Assembly: GCA_033807695.1 (NCBI GenBank) | Contig: CM066306.1 | Location: forward strand, 3,100,001 to 3,164,000 | From: Daedaleopsis sinensis | Taxonomy: Eukaryota > Basidiomycota > Agaricomycetes > Polyporales > Polyporaceae | Length of the DNA: 64,000 bases | Direction: 5' to 3' | Part shown: one piece after another, positions 48,017 to 59,310 of the stretch | How the letters are laid out: each line of letters begins with the position of its first letter | Position numbering within the stretch: position 1 is the first letter of the stretch | The notes under the pieces: model-generated | The model's input: the letters and a program-made list of their open reading frames with translations, nothing else | The model's database searches: none | Told to the model about the DNA's origin: nothing | Translations under genes and position numbers: made by a program

Positions 48017-48058
48017 GATCGGTCGCCCTTTAGTCGGGGAGGCACCGTGTGAATTCGT
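48017..48058 (+). repeat. Sub-terminal inverted repeat, left arm (42 bp)
   Basis: Perfect reverse complement of 48656-48697. Includes the core GATCGGTCGCCCTTTAGTCG. Confidence 0.95.
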
Positions 48059-48655
48059 ACTTAGCAGCTTTCGGACTCTCGCTCTGAGAGAAACTCCAAA
48101 GTACCCGTCCATGTAGAGCAGTTTTGTATATACTATGCGGCGTCAGGAGAGAGCACAATGAAGTTAGCACTCACCCAAAAAATCTCAGCCAGCCATATCA
48201 AAAACTGAATGATACAAGGGTCGAAAACTGACGGTCGAGCCAGTTGCCTACTAGTGGGACATGAGCTATACTGTTAGTAAGTGTAGCAGCGTCCTATGGC
48301 CTCAAAAATAGGTATACAAGCTACTGACTACTATCAGACTGCCTAAAACCCCTTCTACCCCATGCTGAGTGGCAAGAGAGCATTCAACAATGCATTCAAA
48401 GCTACCCTTGGGCGAGCTTGAGAGCGTCTAGTATACAACTTAGCGCCCCTTAGCCGCCTGTGTGCATATGCACCCAACGGACGCACATTCAACGTATATT
48501 ACAGTGAGTCGTATCCTTTTCACCATAAGAACTACATATAGTACCATTGACAGGGTGCAAGAACCCATCGCTTAAATTTTATGGGCAGAAGGGTATACAG
48601 AAATACGTGCTACCTTCGTAAAAGCACCAAGAGACTTGCACAGATTCTGCCAAGG

Positions 48656-48697
48656 ACGAATTCACACGGTGCCTCCCCGACTAAAGGGCGACCGATC
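48656..48697 (-). repeat. Sub-terminal inverted repeat, right arm (42 bp)
   Basis: Perfect reverse complement of 48017-48058, with 597 bases between the arms. Confidence 0.95.
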
Positions 48698-48765
48698 TGC
48701 CCAGTCGGTATGGCGAGCTACCCCCCGTTCAAACTCCGCTCGCCTACCGACTGGGTACGAGTCTA

Positions 48766-48774
48766 GCGAGGACC
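48766..48774 (+). repeat. Right target-site duplication of hAT-like element
   Basis: GCGAGGACC, identical to the left flank at 47936-47944. Confidence 0.75.
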
Positions 48775-49544
48775 CTCAACGTCAGCTCAAACGCCAACAG
48801 CCGCCAACCCGCCACTAGCCGCCACTGCGCCAACCCCGTTCCCGCCTATTCAATTGTCGGCTCGATGCTTGGATCGGACCGTTGCGGGGAGTGCGGGTCC
48901 GAAGCTGCCGACAGCCCCCGCGTCGGCCTTACTTATTGGGTCAAATGCGCACACGGTACACCGATCTCGCCTCCCGTCAGAAAGCAGGTAAATTACGTGA
49001 ACCGTGCCAGTGGGGTACGGCAGGGCCGGGCAGGGCACGGCCCTCACTGCGCACTGCGTCCTACATACTGCGTTGGGCATGCGGTGGCCAGCACAAAGAG
49101 CTCGCGAGGCACGAATGTGGCCAGAGGTCCCGCTCCTGCCGCATGTTCAGGTTCCTTGTGGGGGCCCGAAAGAAGTTAGAGTCGTGACAGCGTATAAGAT
49201 CGTATACTATTCATCAAGATAGCGTGATTCTAGCAGGTGCAGCGGTTACATGCTGATTGTATGGCGTGTACTTGCCGCTCGTGAGTACCGCAGAAATTAG
49301 CGAGTACGGAAGGTCGTAGGCAAGTAAGTATCGGGTGGGGGCGGAGGAGGATATCACGGACAACAGTAGGCGGGTCGTACAGCTCTACACATGTGATGAC
49401 AATACATAGATACATATCTACAAGTCCGCTAGGGACTCCAGCAAGAGGGCGAAAGAGCGTGGGATGATGTAGGTGGAACGACAGCGATGTGGATAGCGGC
49501 GAGAACAGATGGCACGGGTAACGACGTCGAGGCGCAGAGCTTCT
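48775..49544. other. Intergenic, no gene recognised
   Basis: About 770 bases between the element and the terpene cyclase stop. Short GC-rich frames around 48.9-49.2 kb show no motif. Short direct repeats (GCCAAC, CCGCCA) occur near 48790-48840. Confidence 0.4.
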
Positions 49545-51362
49545 TCAGCTCTGGACGGAGATGTTGGTGTTCGCCCGTTTCCGCCAAGGCATGAGGAAAT
49601 CGCCGAAACGGATAGGGCTGACGGGGCGTCCGAAGAATCTGTGGGGAATGTCGAGTTTTGACGAGGTGACGCTCTCGACCTTGACAGAGGATGCGGCGGA
49701 GAAGGCGGGAGAGGGCGGGCATGCAAGCGCCGTTTCTATCGCCTTGATCGCCAGCGCGGTGGTCAGGCCGCGGTTGCCTGCGCGCACGCCGGTCGACCCG
49801 AACATGTAGAACCAGCAAAGGTCCCATCCGCCGTCGTCGCACTGCGCTGCGATCAGCTTTTCGGTGTCACGAGGGCACTCGATCCCGACCGATGCAGCGG
49901 CGAGGATGCGGAACGCCAAGTCCATTGAGTTCCCTGCGGCACCAAGCTGCTCCTCCACGCGCTCGATGAAAAGCGGCCGGAACCGTGCCTGGACTGCGGG
50001 CTCGTCGGCGCGCTGGAGGAGGCGGCTCATGAAGAACAGGAAGCAGTCTGCCGACGTGTAGTATCTTGAGCCGCCGTGATATGCGCGGTGTAGAAGCACC
50101 TCGTATACCCAGTCAAGGGTTTTGGATAGTTGGTGGCCACGACCGTGCTCGTAGAAGAGCGACAGCACGTTAACGCACACGAACGGGTCCATGCGTGGTC
50201 GTGAGGGATCGAAGTACGTCTTAAAAAGGGCGTCAGTGGCGGTTGCCACGCACGGGAGCTCGATGAAACAGGGTTCACCCACCTGCATGATGCCATCGGC
50301 ATCGATGTACTGAAGCATTTCGTCAAGTATCGAAGAGACCACCTCGGCGTTGGGACGGAGGACGGTAAGTGCGACGGACGTGGTGTCGACATCGTTTGGA
50401 AAAGTTTCCGAGAAGAGTGGTTTCCCTGCGAACGGTCGTTCTCAGCACTACGGCATTCGTGATACAACCCCAACTACTGACCTCGGAAAAAGTTCCAGGT
50501 CCGTGGACATTCGTTCAGCTTGATTAAGCTCCTATCAAAGGACGGGAATCAGCGAGACTAATACAGCATTCCTTCACGTCGTCGAGTCTTACCTATCGCA
50601 CGTGAGCTCGTAGATGATGAGCTGCGTGAAGTTCTCCTCGAAGACCACGCCACTGTCCGTCTCCGACTCAAGTTTGCCAGCATGGCGCCGGAGGAAGTCG
50701 TAACCTCGACGGGCCGGGTCGCCAAAGATATTCCGCAGCTGGCGGAAGACGTTAGCCTGATTGTCAAAGACAATCCCGTGCATACCCAGGGAGCGGGCGG
50801 ACACGACGTTGTCGAGTTTATCGTCAACGAAGACAGTCAGGTGAGGGTCAAGGTCGGCTTCGGCGATGACCTTGCGGTAGCATCCTAGATGAGGTTTGCG
50901 CTCGCCTAGCAGCGCGGAGGGGAAGACGCGGTCGAATATTGATGTCCAGTCAGAGCTGAGGGACATGATGTACTCGTAGTCGGGGAGGGAGATGTTGGAG
51001 AGGGCAAGGACAATGATCTGCCCACGAGTCTGGCGGCGAAGCTCACGAATCAAAGCGATGAACTCTTCGTTCGGCCTTAGAGATTCGCGAGCCTGCTTGA
51101 ACGCTTCGGCGATGAGGTCAGCGTCGATCTTGAATTCGGCCGCCACGCGTTTGTAGCATTCCACCTGGGAGATGAGTCCACGCTCGTACTCGAACCAGGT
51201 GACGGAGGAAAGGATCTCCTTCAGCTTCCGAGGGGGGATGGGGGTGCTTGTCTTTGCTGACCATTTGAAGAGGACGTCGCCAAGATCGAGGAGAAGCGTG
51301 GTATATCGGCGATGGGGCGAGGACATGTTGCAGGTCGGAAGGAGGAACGCAGGGACAGACAT
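49545..51362 (-). CDS. HAD-like domain fused to class II terpene cyclase (drimane-synthase type)
   Basis: The N-terminal half is a haloacid-dehalogenase fold: TTLLLDLGDVLFKW (motif I), VLALSNISLPD (motif II), GERKPHLGCYRKVI (motif III lysine) and VFVDDKLDNVVSARSLGM (motif IV). Two introns and a 50-base exon (SLIKLNECPRTWNFFR) lead into a terpene cyclase beta domain. This has a DVDTTS protonation motif at 50376-50393 and a QCDDGGW element. Fused HAD-cyclases with a DxDTT motif are known from fungal drimane-type sesquiterpene pathways (the AstC and AncC type), where farnesyl diphosphate is cyclised by protonation. Motif I reads DLG, not DxD, so phosphatase activity is uncertain. The ATG at 51326 is an alternative start. 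No P450 or other tailoring gene is adjacent. Confidence 0.87.
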
Positions 51363-51976
51363 GATGACGGGGCCACGAGGATGTTATAAGGAGCGAGGAG
51401 GCATAGGACGAGGGACTCGGTAAGACGGGGACGGAGATTTCTGCGCGAAACTATGATGCGAAGGGCTGGTGGGAAAGTGATTAAGCGCATCGCCGACTGG
51501 ACTACTATTGGATTCGGCCTAACAGCAATTCGGAGGGATTCTTGCGATCAAATCTGGATCAACGGGTACGAGAGCGGTGGACTGAAGAAACTTCCATCAA
51601 TTTTCCTTGGAATTGCGTTTCTGCCGTTCCGGTGCGCCCGAAGCCCCCACAGAGCGCTTTCTGCTCAAGTTAGGGGCATTCGGTACCTACATTGTAAGGT
51701 ACACCGCATGAGTGAGGGCGGGGGGCGTTTTAGCTTGACGTATGTGGCTCACCCAGGGCTCACCCATTGAGACTGACCAACTCCGAGTCGGACTGCGGTT
51801 GAAGTAAAAGATCATCAACGACTACGTCGGGCCCGGCTAGAGGATTGCAATTACTCAATAAGCAAGACTTGGCGGTCAAGGTTGCTCAGTCCCTTGAACT
51901 TACGGAACGCTCTTGTACTTCGAGTAAGTATGAGGGACACTTCACTCACTGGCGGTGGCAACGGCGGATGTACGCT
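51363..51976. other. Intergenic, promoter of terpene cyclase gene
   Basis: About 600 bases without a supported gene. Confidence 0.4.
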
Positions 51977-52106
51977 TAGGCCCGTTCCCAGCCTGGTCGG
52001 AGTTAAAGCTCCGCTGCGAATATTGGTACTGCCCTCACCTCTCCTCGAGCTCCGCTGATTCCATCATGACTGCTTTGGGCAAGCAATCGACTGGATACGA
52101 GTCTAG
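51977..52106. mobile_element. Short remnant related to the 47.9 kb element
   Basis: Left end TAGGCCCGTTCCCAGCCTGG resembles the left terminus of the 821-bp element (TAGGCTCGTACCCAGCCTG). The right end, GACTGGATACGAGTCTA, resembles its right terminus (GACTGGGTACGAGTCTA). Only about 130 bases separate them, and no flanking duplication is visible. It is probably an old, internally deleted relative. Confidence 0.55.
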
Positions 52107-53673
52107 ACCATACACCACGACGACGCCACGAGGTGATTACAACCTAAACAAGTTACAACGTCGTTTCAGCCAGTTCATTTACGCGCGCGAGGTGGAAATC
52201 GAGATACACCCTCAGCGATATTGCCGTTCACTTTTTAGCCCCGCTGCTAGTAGCCGGGCTTGTCACGCCCTGGATAATGACATTGTATACGCGGGAATGA
52301 TATTAATATTAGCACCCGGTCTACGGATCACTCCTACTAGCCGGCGGGCAATGGTCTGCGCTTCCGCCGCACTTTGGTAAAGCCGTCCTGTATATACATA
52401 TGCATGGACTATCATGTAAGAGGAACGAAATCAGTACTAGTACTTGACTAGTACTGGTGCTTACTGACCACACATGGGCAAGGTTCCTTTAGGTTCCTGT
52501 GCTTGAGCGGCGAAGTTGAGCAGAGTTGAGCGAGCTTGCCATCAAGCTTAGCTTCAGCCTGGACCTCGCACCGTACTTGCCATTTGGGAGTAAATTGATG
52601 CCGAACTTGAAATGCACAGTACGCGCAGTGCGCTCGGGCGACGCTGGAGGTGTCAGATCTACCGCTCAGGCTGGCTATCATGCTTCTATACTCGTTTGCC
52701 ACGCTGGTGCATATCCCCCTAGTCAGTTCACCGGTCTCGCCGAACTGAACAGACCTCCTAGAGAATTTGATGTACATCTTGGTTGTCTCAGTCTGGTAGA
52801 GTCTGGTGTCCTCATGTTACAGTGCGAGCGAATTCATGTTGGGCGGCGCCGCGGGAACGCTGGCCAAGAAGAAATTCGCCTAGAATGCTTACTGATTCCC
52901 GATACCCGCTTTAGACGGGGTCGGCATGATGCTTATGTAGGACGACATCGGGCCACTTGATGATCCCGCGATGGGCTAGACGAGCGATACGAGCGTGCTA
53001 AGTGAGGACCCCAGGTCGAGTGAATGCAGGTGAATGCACGTTTCACGCCACCAGCGCAAAACCTTAGAGCACCAGGGAGCACCTTAGGCTAGCTTAGGCT
53101 GTTGAAAGACAGCACTTGTACCTAATTCTTGACTCACAATTCATTAACAAACTGCCAAGTTTGAATTTAAAGATTTGGCAGTGCGAGACGATGTCATTTG
53201 CATCCCCAACCTGATTCCTTAGGTTCTGGATGGAAATCGATATCATGAATGTTCCACGACATCTGTCGCTTTCGACGATCGAGTGACCAGGCTTACCGGT
53301 TGAACCTGCCTCGGAATCAAATCACTCCAACTAGGAAATAGCATGGATCGCAGGAACGTGGTAAGTACATGCGCTAGTATGTCCGCGCGCCGGAAATTGT
53401 GCACCCTGCCGGGGCCTGCATGGAAGATACGTTTGACGGTGAAAAACCTCGTAACAGACTTGCGGATATACCTGCTTCTCAAGGATCCACAAAGATACAC
53501 ACTGCTTAGCCTGGGATAGTTAGCAGATCAGCGCGTGGAAGAAGCATAGTATGAGAAAAAACATACGTGCAGCGCCGTCCTAGAAGGCTCCATGCAGAGG
53601 AGATATGGCATAGTAAGGCATCGATACCCCCAGCCGCAGTCGGACAATCACAATCATCCTTCGTCGTCAAAGA
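52107..53673. other. Gene-poor region, no gene recognised
   Basis: Holds short frames on both strands and a 10-bp hairpin at 52432-52456. The minus strand at 53243-53500 has a frame with no recognisable domain. The region borders transposon remnants and is probably non-coding or decayed. Confidence 0.4.
52432..52456. repeat. 10-bp inverted repeat with 5-base loop
   Basis: CAGTACTAGT and its complement ACTAGTACTG are separated by ACTTG. The stem is perfect and self-complementary in part. Could be an element end or a chance palindrome. Confidence 0.7.
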
Positions 53674-54418
53674 TCATGCAAACAGAACCACCGTACGCAC
53701 TATCCGTTCGGAGGCTTTTGCGGCATGGAAGCACACATCCTGTTGCGCAACCGGTTCCTGAACAAAATACCAATCACGTCCATGCATCTCGCCCGGGAAC
53801 ATCAGACGGCGACGACGAGCGGTCTCGGCGACTCTCACCTCATGCTGAAGACGGCATCTCCGGTGCTCGGCTCCGACAGCGTTTGAAATGCATTTTTGCA
53901 GAAGAGCAAGCTGGCCGCGCGCCATGGCGTCTGCATACTCACAACCACTATCAATGGGCCAGGGAAGAGACTCGGAGAGATTCGGCCGTTCTAGCGTTGC
54001 GGGACTTTTGATCGCATTTGCAGGTTCCCTCGAGCCGTCTGATCGTATCGATTTCAGCATGGGATGAGTTCTGACGGCGCTAACCCAACGATGCGATTTT
54101 GGAGAGTTCAATGCGTCGTCTGCTGCTAGAAGGTCTCCCAACACCTACCGAAGCGATAGCGTCAGTGAGTATCAAGGAACCGCATACTAAAGGTGATTCA
54201 CCGTCTGGACGATGTTGGACACGACGACCCTGATCATCTTCCGTCCGGAGGAGCTTAGGCCGGCGATAAGTACCGCAACATACGTAACAAATGGCTTGTA
54301 TTGATTGCGTCAACCCTTCAGCTACACATATGTCGAGAACGCGGCTAGAAAAGTGATAAATACGACACGTACTTACCTTGAATTGCATATTTCCGTAGCG
54401 GCGGTCTTGCGGAGACAC
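53674..54418 (-). CDS. Possible hypothetical gene, low support
   Basis: Two exon-like frames on the minus strand. The upstream one contains ICYVCCGTYRRPKLLR. The downstream one (54144-53674) is open for over 150 codons and contains RWVSAVRTHPML and GEMHGRDWYFVQEPVAQQD. I could not join them in phase with consensus splice sites, and there is no recognisable domain. Either a diverged gene, a pseudogene, or chance. Confidence 0.25.
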
Positions 54419-55194
54419 TACTCGTAAGCCCTGAGGCTCGAGGGACTAAACCCATATTCGCCTGTAGGAGCGATAGATATCATTGGTGGGGTTTCAAGGA
54501 TACGGAGTGATAAAACTGCTCTGATGCAAGGCGATATATAGCGTTTACAATGGCCTACCGGTCGTAGTACATAGAGAGAAAAGCTCACTTGCTCAACGAA
54601 TTAATGTGTGGAAGCATGAGGCAGCCCGTTTCCTGCACGATAAGACGATAAGATCAACTTATGCTTTTGATGCTTGTCGCCGTGTTCGCGCTGACTATTA
54701 GACGTCGTGTACAAGGATATGTATTTTTCGGTGAGGTAGTATAGTCGACATACCTTCGCTAACCGTGTGCACACGAACCATCGGGCTTGACGCCAGGCCG
54801 CGCACAGAGGGCTGGCCACACAGGTTGGAGTTGTACGTCGGTAGCACGGGCATGGAACAGTTGTAAGCTCTCGATTGATATTCAATTGTTATTTGCGAGC
54901 TGTGCTCCACGTGCGTGTAGACCGGGAAGATCCAGACATGAGGGAGAGGTAGCGCTAGCAGCGAGCACGCACAAGAGGGATGGTCTCGGTATATCATTGC
55001 GAAGTCACCGGTCGAGACGGTCCCAAGCTACAATGCAGTGCGAGATAGGTGAGGCGACCGCAAGGGCAGCTCTAATAGTGCACAGCACTCGCGGATGTCT
55101 GTATGAGGGATGTCAGGGACGGCTTAACTCTGTTGGCCTCGAGGATTTGGGTAGGAGGGAGAACACACCAATGTTACGCATCCGATAGGGCCTC
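54419..55194. other. Intergenic, no gene recognised
   Basis: Short frames on both strands without motifs; includes the 3' flank of the complex I subunit gene. Confidence 0.4.
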
Positions 55195-55383
55195 TCAATG
55201 TGCCTTTCCCTTCATCAGCATGTTCTCGACGACGACATAGGTGGTGAATGCAACGAGAGCGACCCCGAACCCGGGGAAGGCTTTGGCGAACATCGCGCGA
55301 CGAGAGAAGACAGGATGTTTGCGCCAAGCCTCGCGCTTGGCCCAAGGATCGCGGAAGAGCTGAGGATCTTGTCGTGCAGACAT
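55195..55383 (-). CDS. NADH dehydrogenase (complex I) B12/NDUFB3-type subunit
   Basis: Encodes 62 residues starting MSARQDPQLFRDPWAKREAW. The block DPWAKREAWRKHPVFSRRAM and the following FPGFGVALVAFTTYVVVEN match the B12 accessory subunit of mitochondrial complex I: an N-terminal DPWxxREAWR motif, then one membrane helix. It ends MLMKGKAH. A consensus acceptor (GCCGTCAG) lies immediately before the ATG, so there is probably an intron in the 5' leader or a short extra coding exon upstream (about 55435-55520). The small size makes it easy to miss. Confidence 0.85.
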   Translation of the reverse strand: MSARQDPQLFRDPWAKREAWRKHPVFSRRAMFAKAFPGFGVALVAFTTYVVVENMLMKGKAH

Positions 55384-55590
55384 CTGACGGCAATGAGAGG
55401 TGAGCATGTACGGATACTCACGGGACTCACGAGTTGATTGCTGGTCGACGCAGGCGACGGCGAGCAGGCAAGTGACAACGTTCGTGCCGCCTGTGGACAC
55501 AGGCGCCGAGGCACGGGTCACGAGTGTTTAGGGCAGGTCCGGTGATACTTCAACAGATTGGAGCTGGCACTCTTCCCCAGCTTGCTTTTC

Positions 55591-55660
55591 TTGTCTCACG
55601 TCCATTCCTCCTTGTCCTTGTATCCCCCACCTGCCTGTCTCTACCCTCTCCCTACCTCTT
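55591..55660 (+). promoter_or_regulatory. Pyrimidine-rich leader before TOP1
   Basis: C/T-dominated stretch directly upstream of the GCCACCATG start context of topoisomerase I. Probably the transcription-start or 5' leader region; inferred from position. Confidence 0.5.
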
Positions 55661-55666
55661 GCCACC

Positions 55667-58600
55667 ATGTCCGACGATGTATCCATGCTCTCAGACGACG
55701 ACATGCCTCTCAGCATAAAGCCGTCCACTGGCAGGGGTCTCAATAACGGACACGTCGCTCAGAATGGCAACGGGCGTGTTATCGAGTCATCCTCGATGAG
55801 TGAGGACGACGACATGCCTCTGGTGAGTCGAGCCGTGCTTCAGCCAAAGCCACTACTGACTATCCGAGTACAGTCCCAAACCACTCGTACAAAGTCCGAG
55901 CCTATGACCCCGGACACTCGTACCCTGAAGCGCAAGAAACCAGTCGCGTTCGAGTCGTCCAGCGATGATGACAAACCACTGGCCTCCTCGCCCGCGAAGG
56001 CGAAGACGGCGGCGGTGCCTATGCCTGGTGCAGTCGAAGCCACTACTGTGAAAGGATCGAGGTCGAATGGCAAGCGAGCTTCTCGAAGCACTAAGACCGT
56101 CGTTGAGGACAGCGACGACGACGTTCCTCTCTCTGCCCCCAAGCGCGCTGCGAACGGGAAGGGTAAAGCTGTGGCTAATGGCAATGGCAAGAGCAAGCCG
56201 GCCAAGAAGAAAGTCAAGCAAGAACCCGAGTCTGAGCCTGATATCGAGTCCGAGGATGGCGCGCCCGCTCCGCCACCCAAGAAGGCGCCCGCGAAAGGCA
56301 AGAGGAAGGTCAAGGAGGAGAGCGACGCCGACGACGAGAGCTTCTCCGATGACGACAAGCCCTTGAAGAAGAAGCCGGTGACGAAGAAGGCAGCGGGAAC
56401 GAAGAAGGTCAAGGCGGAGGCGTCCGACGACGTTAAGCCAAAGAAGAGAGGCGCTAAGAAAGAGGAGAGTGTCGAGGCATCTTCAAAGAGGGCGAAAGCG
56501 AAGAAAGAAGAGGAGGCAGAGGAGACCTATAAGTGGTGGGAGGAACAGAACGCCAATCGCGACGGTTCAGTGAAATGGCAGACGTTAGAGCACAATGGTG
56601 TGTATTTCCCGCCGCCGTACGAACCTCTTCCCCGGCATGTAAAGATGAAGTACAATGGTGCGTGTCATGTGTTCAATACGTGCTGTCGACATATACAGAG
56701 GTACCTGTTGCAGGCCAAGTCGTCGACCTCCCGCCCGAGTCTGAAGAAGTTGCTGGCTTCTACGGGTCCATGTTGGAGACGGACCATGCCAAGGATGCCA
56801 AGTTCAACAGCAACTTCTTCGAAGATTTCGTTAAGATCCTGAAGAAATATCCTCCTGTGCGTGTAGAACGTTAGAGATTGTGTCTACTGTGCTCATGGTC
56901 ACGAATAGCGCAATGGTGTGAAGATTTCCAAGTTTGACCTGTGTGACTTCAGACCGATGTTCGACCACTTCGAGGCGGAGAAGGAGAAGAAGAAGTCGAT
57001 GACCGCCGCGGAGAAGAAGGCGGCGAAGACCACTAAGGATGCGTTAGAGTCGCCTTACACGCATTGTGTTCTAGACGGTCGCAAAGAGAAGGTTGGAAAC
57101 TTCCGTGTTGAACCTCCGGGTCTATTCCGTGGTCGAGGCGACCACCCCAAGAAGGGAGCATTGAAGGTAAGTCGGACTCATACTGAATATATTCGCAATA
57201 GTGACCTTCTGTATAGTTCCGTGTGCGCCCCGAGGATATCACGATCAACATCGGCAAGGACGCACCCATCCCGAAACCGAACGTCCCCGGCGAGTGGAAG
57301 GAAGTAGTACACGATAACACAGTCACTTGGTTGGCGAATTGGGTTGAGAACGTCAACGGCAATTATAAGTACGTCTTCCTTGCGGCTGGCAGTTCCCTCA
57401 AAGGCCAAAGCGATTGGATCAAGTTCGAGAAAGCTCGTGAACTCAAGGTGAGTAATCCCCCTGCGTCGTAGCGAGTGGCCCTTTCCTGACGGCAGTACGA
57501 CTCTAGAACCACGTGGACAGAATCCGCGTTGACTATGAGAATGCGTTGAAGAGCAAGAACATGGGCGAGCGTCAGCGCGCAACAGCCATGTACTTCATCG
57601 ACAAGCTTGCGCTCCGAGCGGGCAACGAGAAAGGCGACGAAGAGGCCGATACTGTTGGCTGTTGCTCTTTGCGATGCGAGCATGTCACGCTAGAACCTCC
57701 GGACAAACTCGTCTTTGACTTCCTCGGTAAAGACTCGATCCGGTACTACAACGAAGTACCCGTCACCGAGCAAGTTTACAAGAACATTCGCATCTTCAAG
57801 AAGGACAAAGAGGATGGAGACGACCTCTTCGATCGCGTTAGCGTGCGTACCTCCGCCTACATCAATCGTGCTCATGGATGATGACGACGTGAAAACCCTA
57901 GACCGGACCGCTCAATCGCCACCTTCAGTCGTACATGAAGGGTCTCACCGCGAAAGTGTTCCGTACCTTCAATGCGTCCCTGACGTTCCAGCAGTTGCTT
58001 GATCGCGGCACCCCGGAGAAGGGCACTGTTCAGGAGAAGCTGAACGCGTACAATCACGCCAACCGGATGGTCGCTATTCTGTGTAACCATCAACGTGCTG
58101 TCCCGAAGACGCACGAGATGTCCATGTCTAAGATGCGCGACAAGGTGCGCCCTTTCCGTTATACCTTTCGGAAGAGTAGTCATTGATCGTGAACGGGTTA
58201 GATCCGGGGCGTGAAGTACGAGCGCATGAAGCTGCGTCACGCTTTGTTTGCGATTGATTCCAAGTTCAAGAAGAAGCAGAAGTACGCGGAAGACGAGTCC
58301 GATCTCGATGATGACGCCATCGAAGCGCACGAGGAGAACTTGAAGGCGAAGGAACTCGAGAAAGCCGAGAAGAAGTTCCAGAAGGACAACGAGAAGCTCG
58401 CAGAGGAGGGCAAGGAACAACTAGAGGACTCCGTCTTAAAAGATAGACTTAAGGAGATCGAGGCCGAGTACAAACGCCTCAAGAAGGAGCGGGGGACCGG
58501 GAAGGCGATGCTCAAGAAGGAGAGGCCGACGGAGAAGATCGAGGAGAATATCGACAAACTAGATGAGAGGATCAGAAACATGAAGTTGCAGATGGAGGAC

Positions 58601-58936
58601 AGGGAGGCTGGCAAGGAGGTCGCTCTGGGTACGAGGTGAGTGGGATTCTGGGTCATGTGAGCGACGGCCGTGTTGACCAATCTGGGGCCCATCAGTAAAA
58701 TCAACTACTTGGATCCAAGGTATGTCTCTTCGTCTGCATAGACCGCATGTTGCTCACCTTCATTGTAGAATCACTGTTGCCTGGTGCAAAGCCTACGACG
58801 TCCCTGTCGAGAAGCTGTTCTCGAAGACGCTTATGACCAAATGTACGTCTTGCTCTCATGCTACAGCGTCGACTCGACCTGATCGGCGCACACAGTCCCT
58901 TGGGCTATGGAGGTGGACACTGAATGGAAGTTCTGA
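55667..58936 (+). CDS. TOP1: DNA topoisomerase I (type IB)
   Basis: Nuclear enzyme that relaxes supercoils by nicking one strand through a tyrosine. It starts in a perfect context (GCCACCATG). The first 280 residues are disordered, with acidic DDDMPL-type repeats and lysine clusters ([13 protein letters not shown]) that act as nuclear localisation signals. The core follows: [34 protein letters not shown], then across introns [67 protein letters not shown] and [21 protein letters not shown] long coiled-coil linker precedes the last exons. The catalytic Tyr is in [20 protein letters not shown]. It ends [13 protein letters not shown] at 58936. About ten exons. Complete and secure. Confidence 0.96.
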
Positions 58937-59310
58937 TGTTATTCCTATATTATCATCATCGCACGCTCGGAGCTACATCACATCTCTACACATACACACA
59001 CATACTCGGACGATCCCATTCGACTTGCTCTCCTCACGCTGTCCGTCGCATTACTCCTCATATCGCATATACACACCATGTCTCTTTAGTATTTGTAGAA
59101 GTGTCTCCTGAGTGTGGGCAATAATCAGTGTATTCCATGTCTCCGGCCTGTCTGCCAACGACAATGGGCAAGTCCGGCACGCTGCTGAGTAGGACGCGGT
59201 CGCAGCTCGGGCGCCTCAACAAACTTCGAGCACGTGTTACCGCATAGGTATTCAGAGAGAAGCGTCATCGACTGCGCCATTAATTCATTCACTCTTACCA
59301 CCATCCTGCC
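58937..59310. other. Intergenic, TOP1 3' flank and CDS1 promoter
   Basis: About 370 bases; contains short CA-rich repeats (ACACATACACAC) near 58985-59005. No gene. Confidence 0.45.

Larger units (their letters stand above)
47945..48765. mobile_element. Non-autonomous hAT-like element (MITE type), 821 bp
   Basis: Bounded by TAGGCTCGTACCCAG on the left and the complement of TAGACTCGTACCCAG on the right. Further in, a perfect 42-base inverted repeat (48017-48058 against 48656-48697) strengthens the pairing. A 9-base direct repeat flanks both ends. The interior has no transposase or any long frame, so the element would depend on an enzyme supplied elsewhere. Class is inferred from the 8-9 bp duplication and the TAG termini. 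An intact duplication and matching arms suggest a fairly recent insertion 3' of ILV1. Confidence 0.8.

Noticed and set aside
49545..51362. Terpene biosynthetic gene cluster
   Set aside because: Neighbours are ILV1, transposon remnants and a complex I subunit; no P450, dehydrogenase, transporter or regulator lies nearby.
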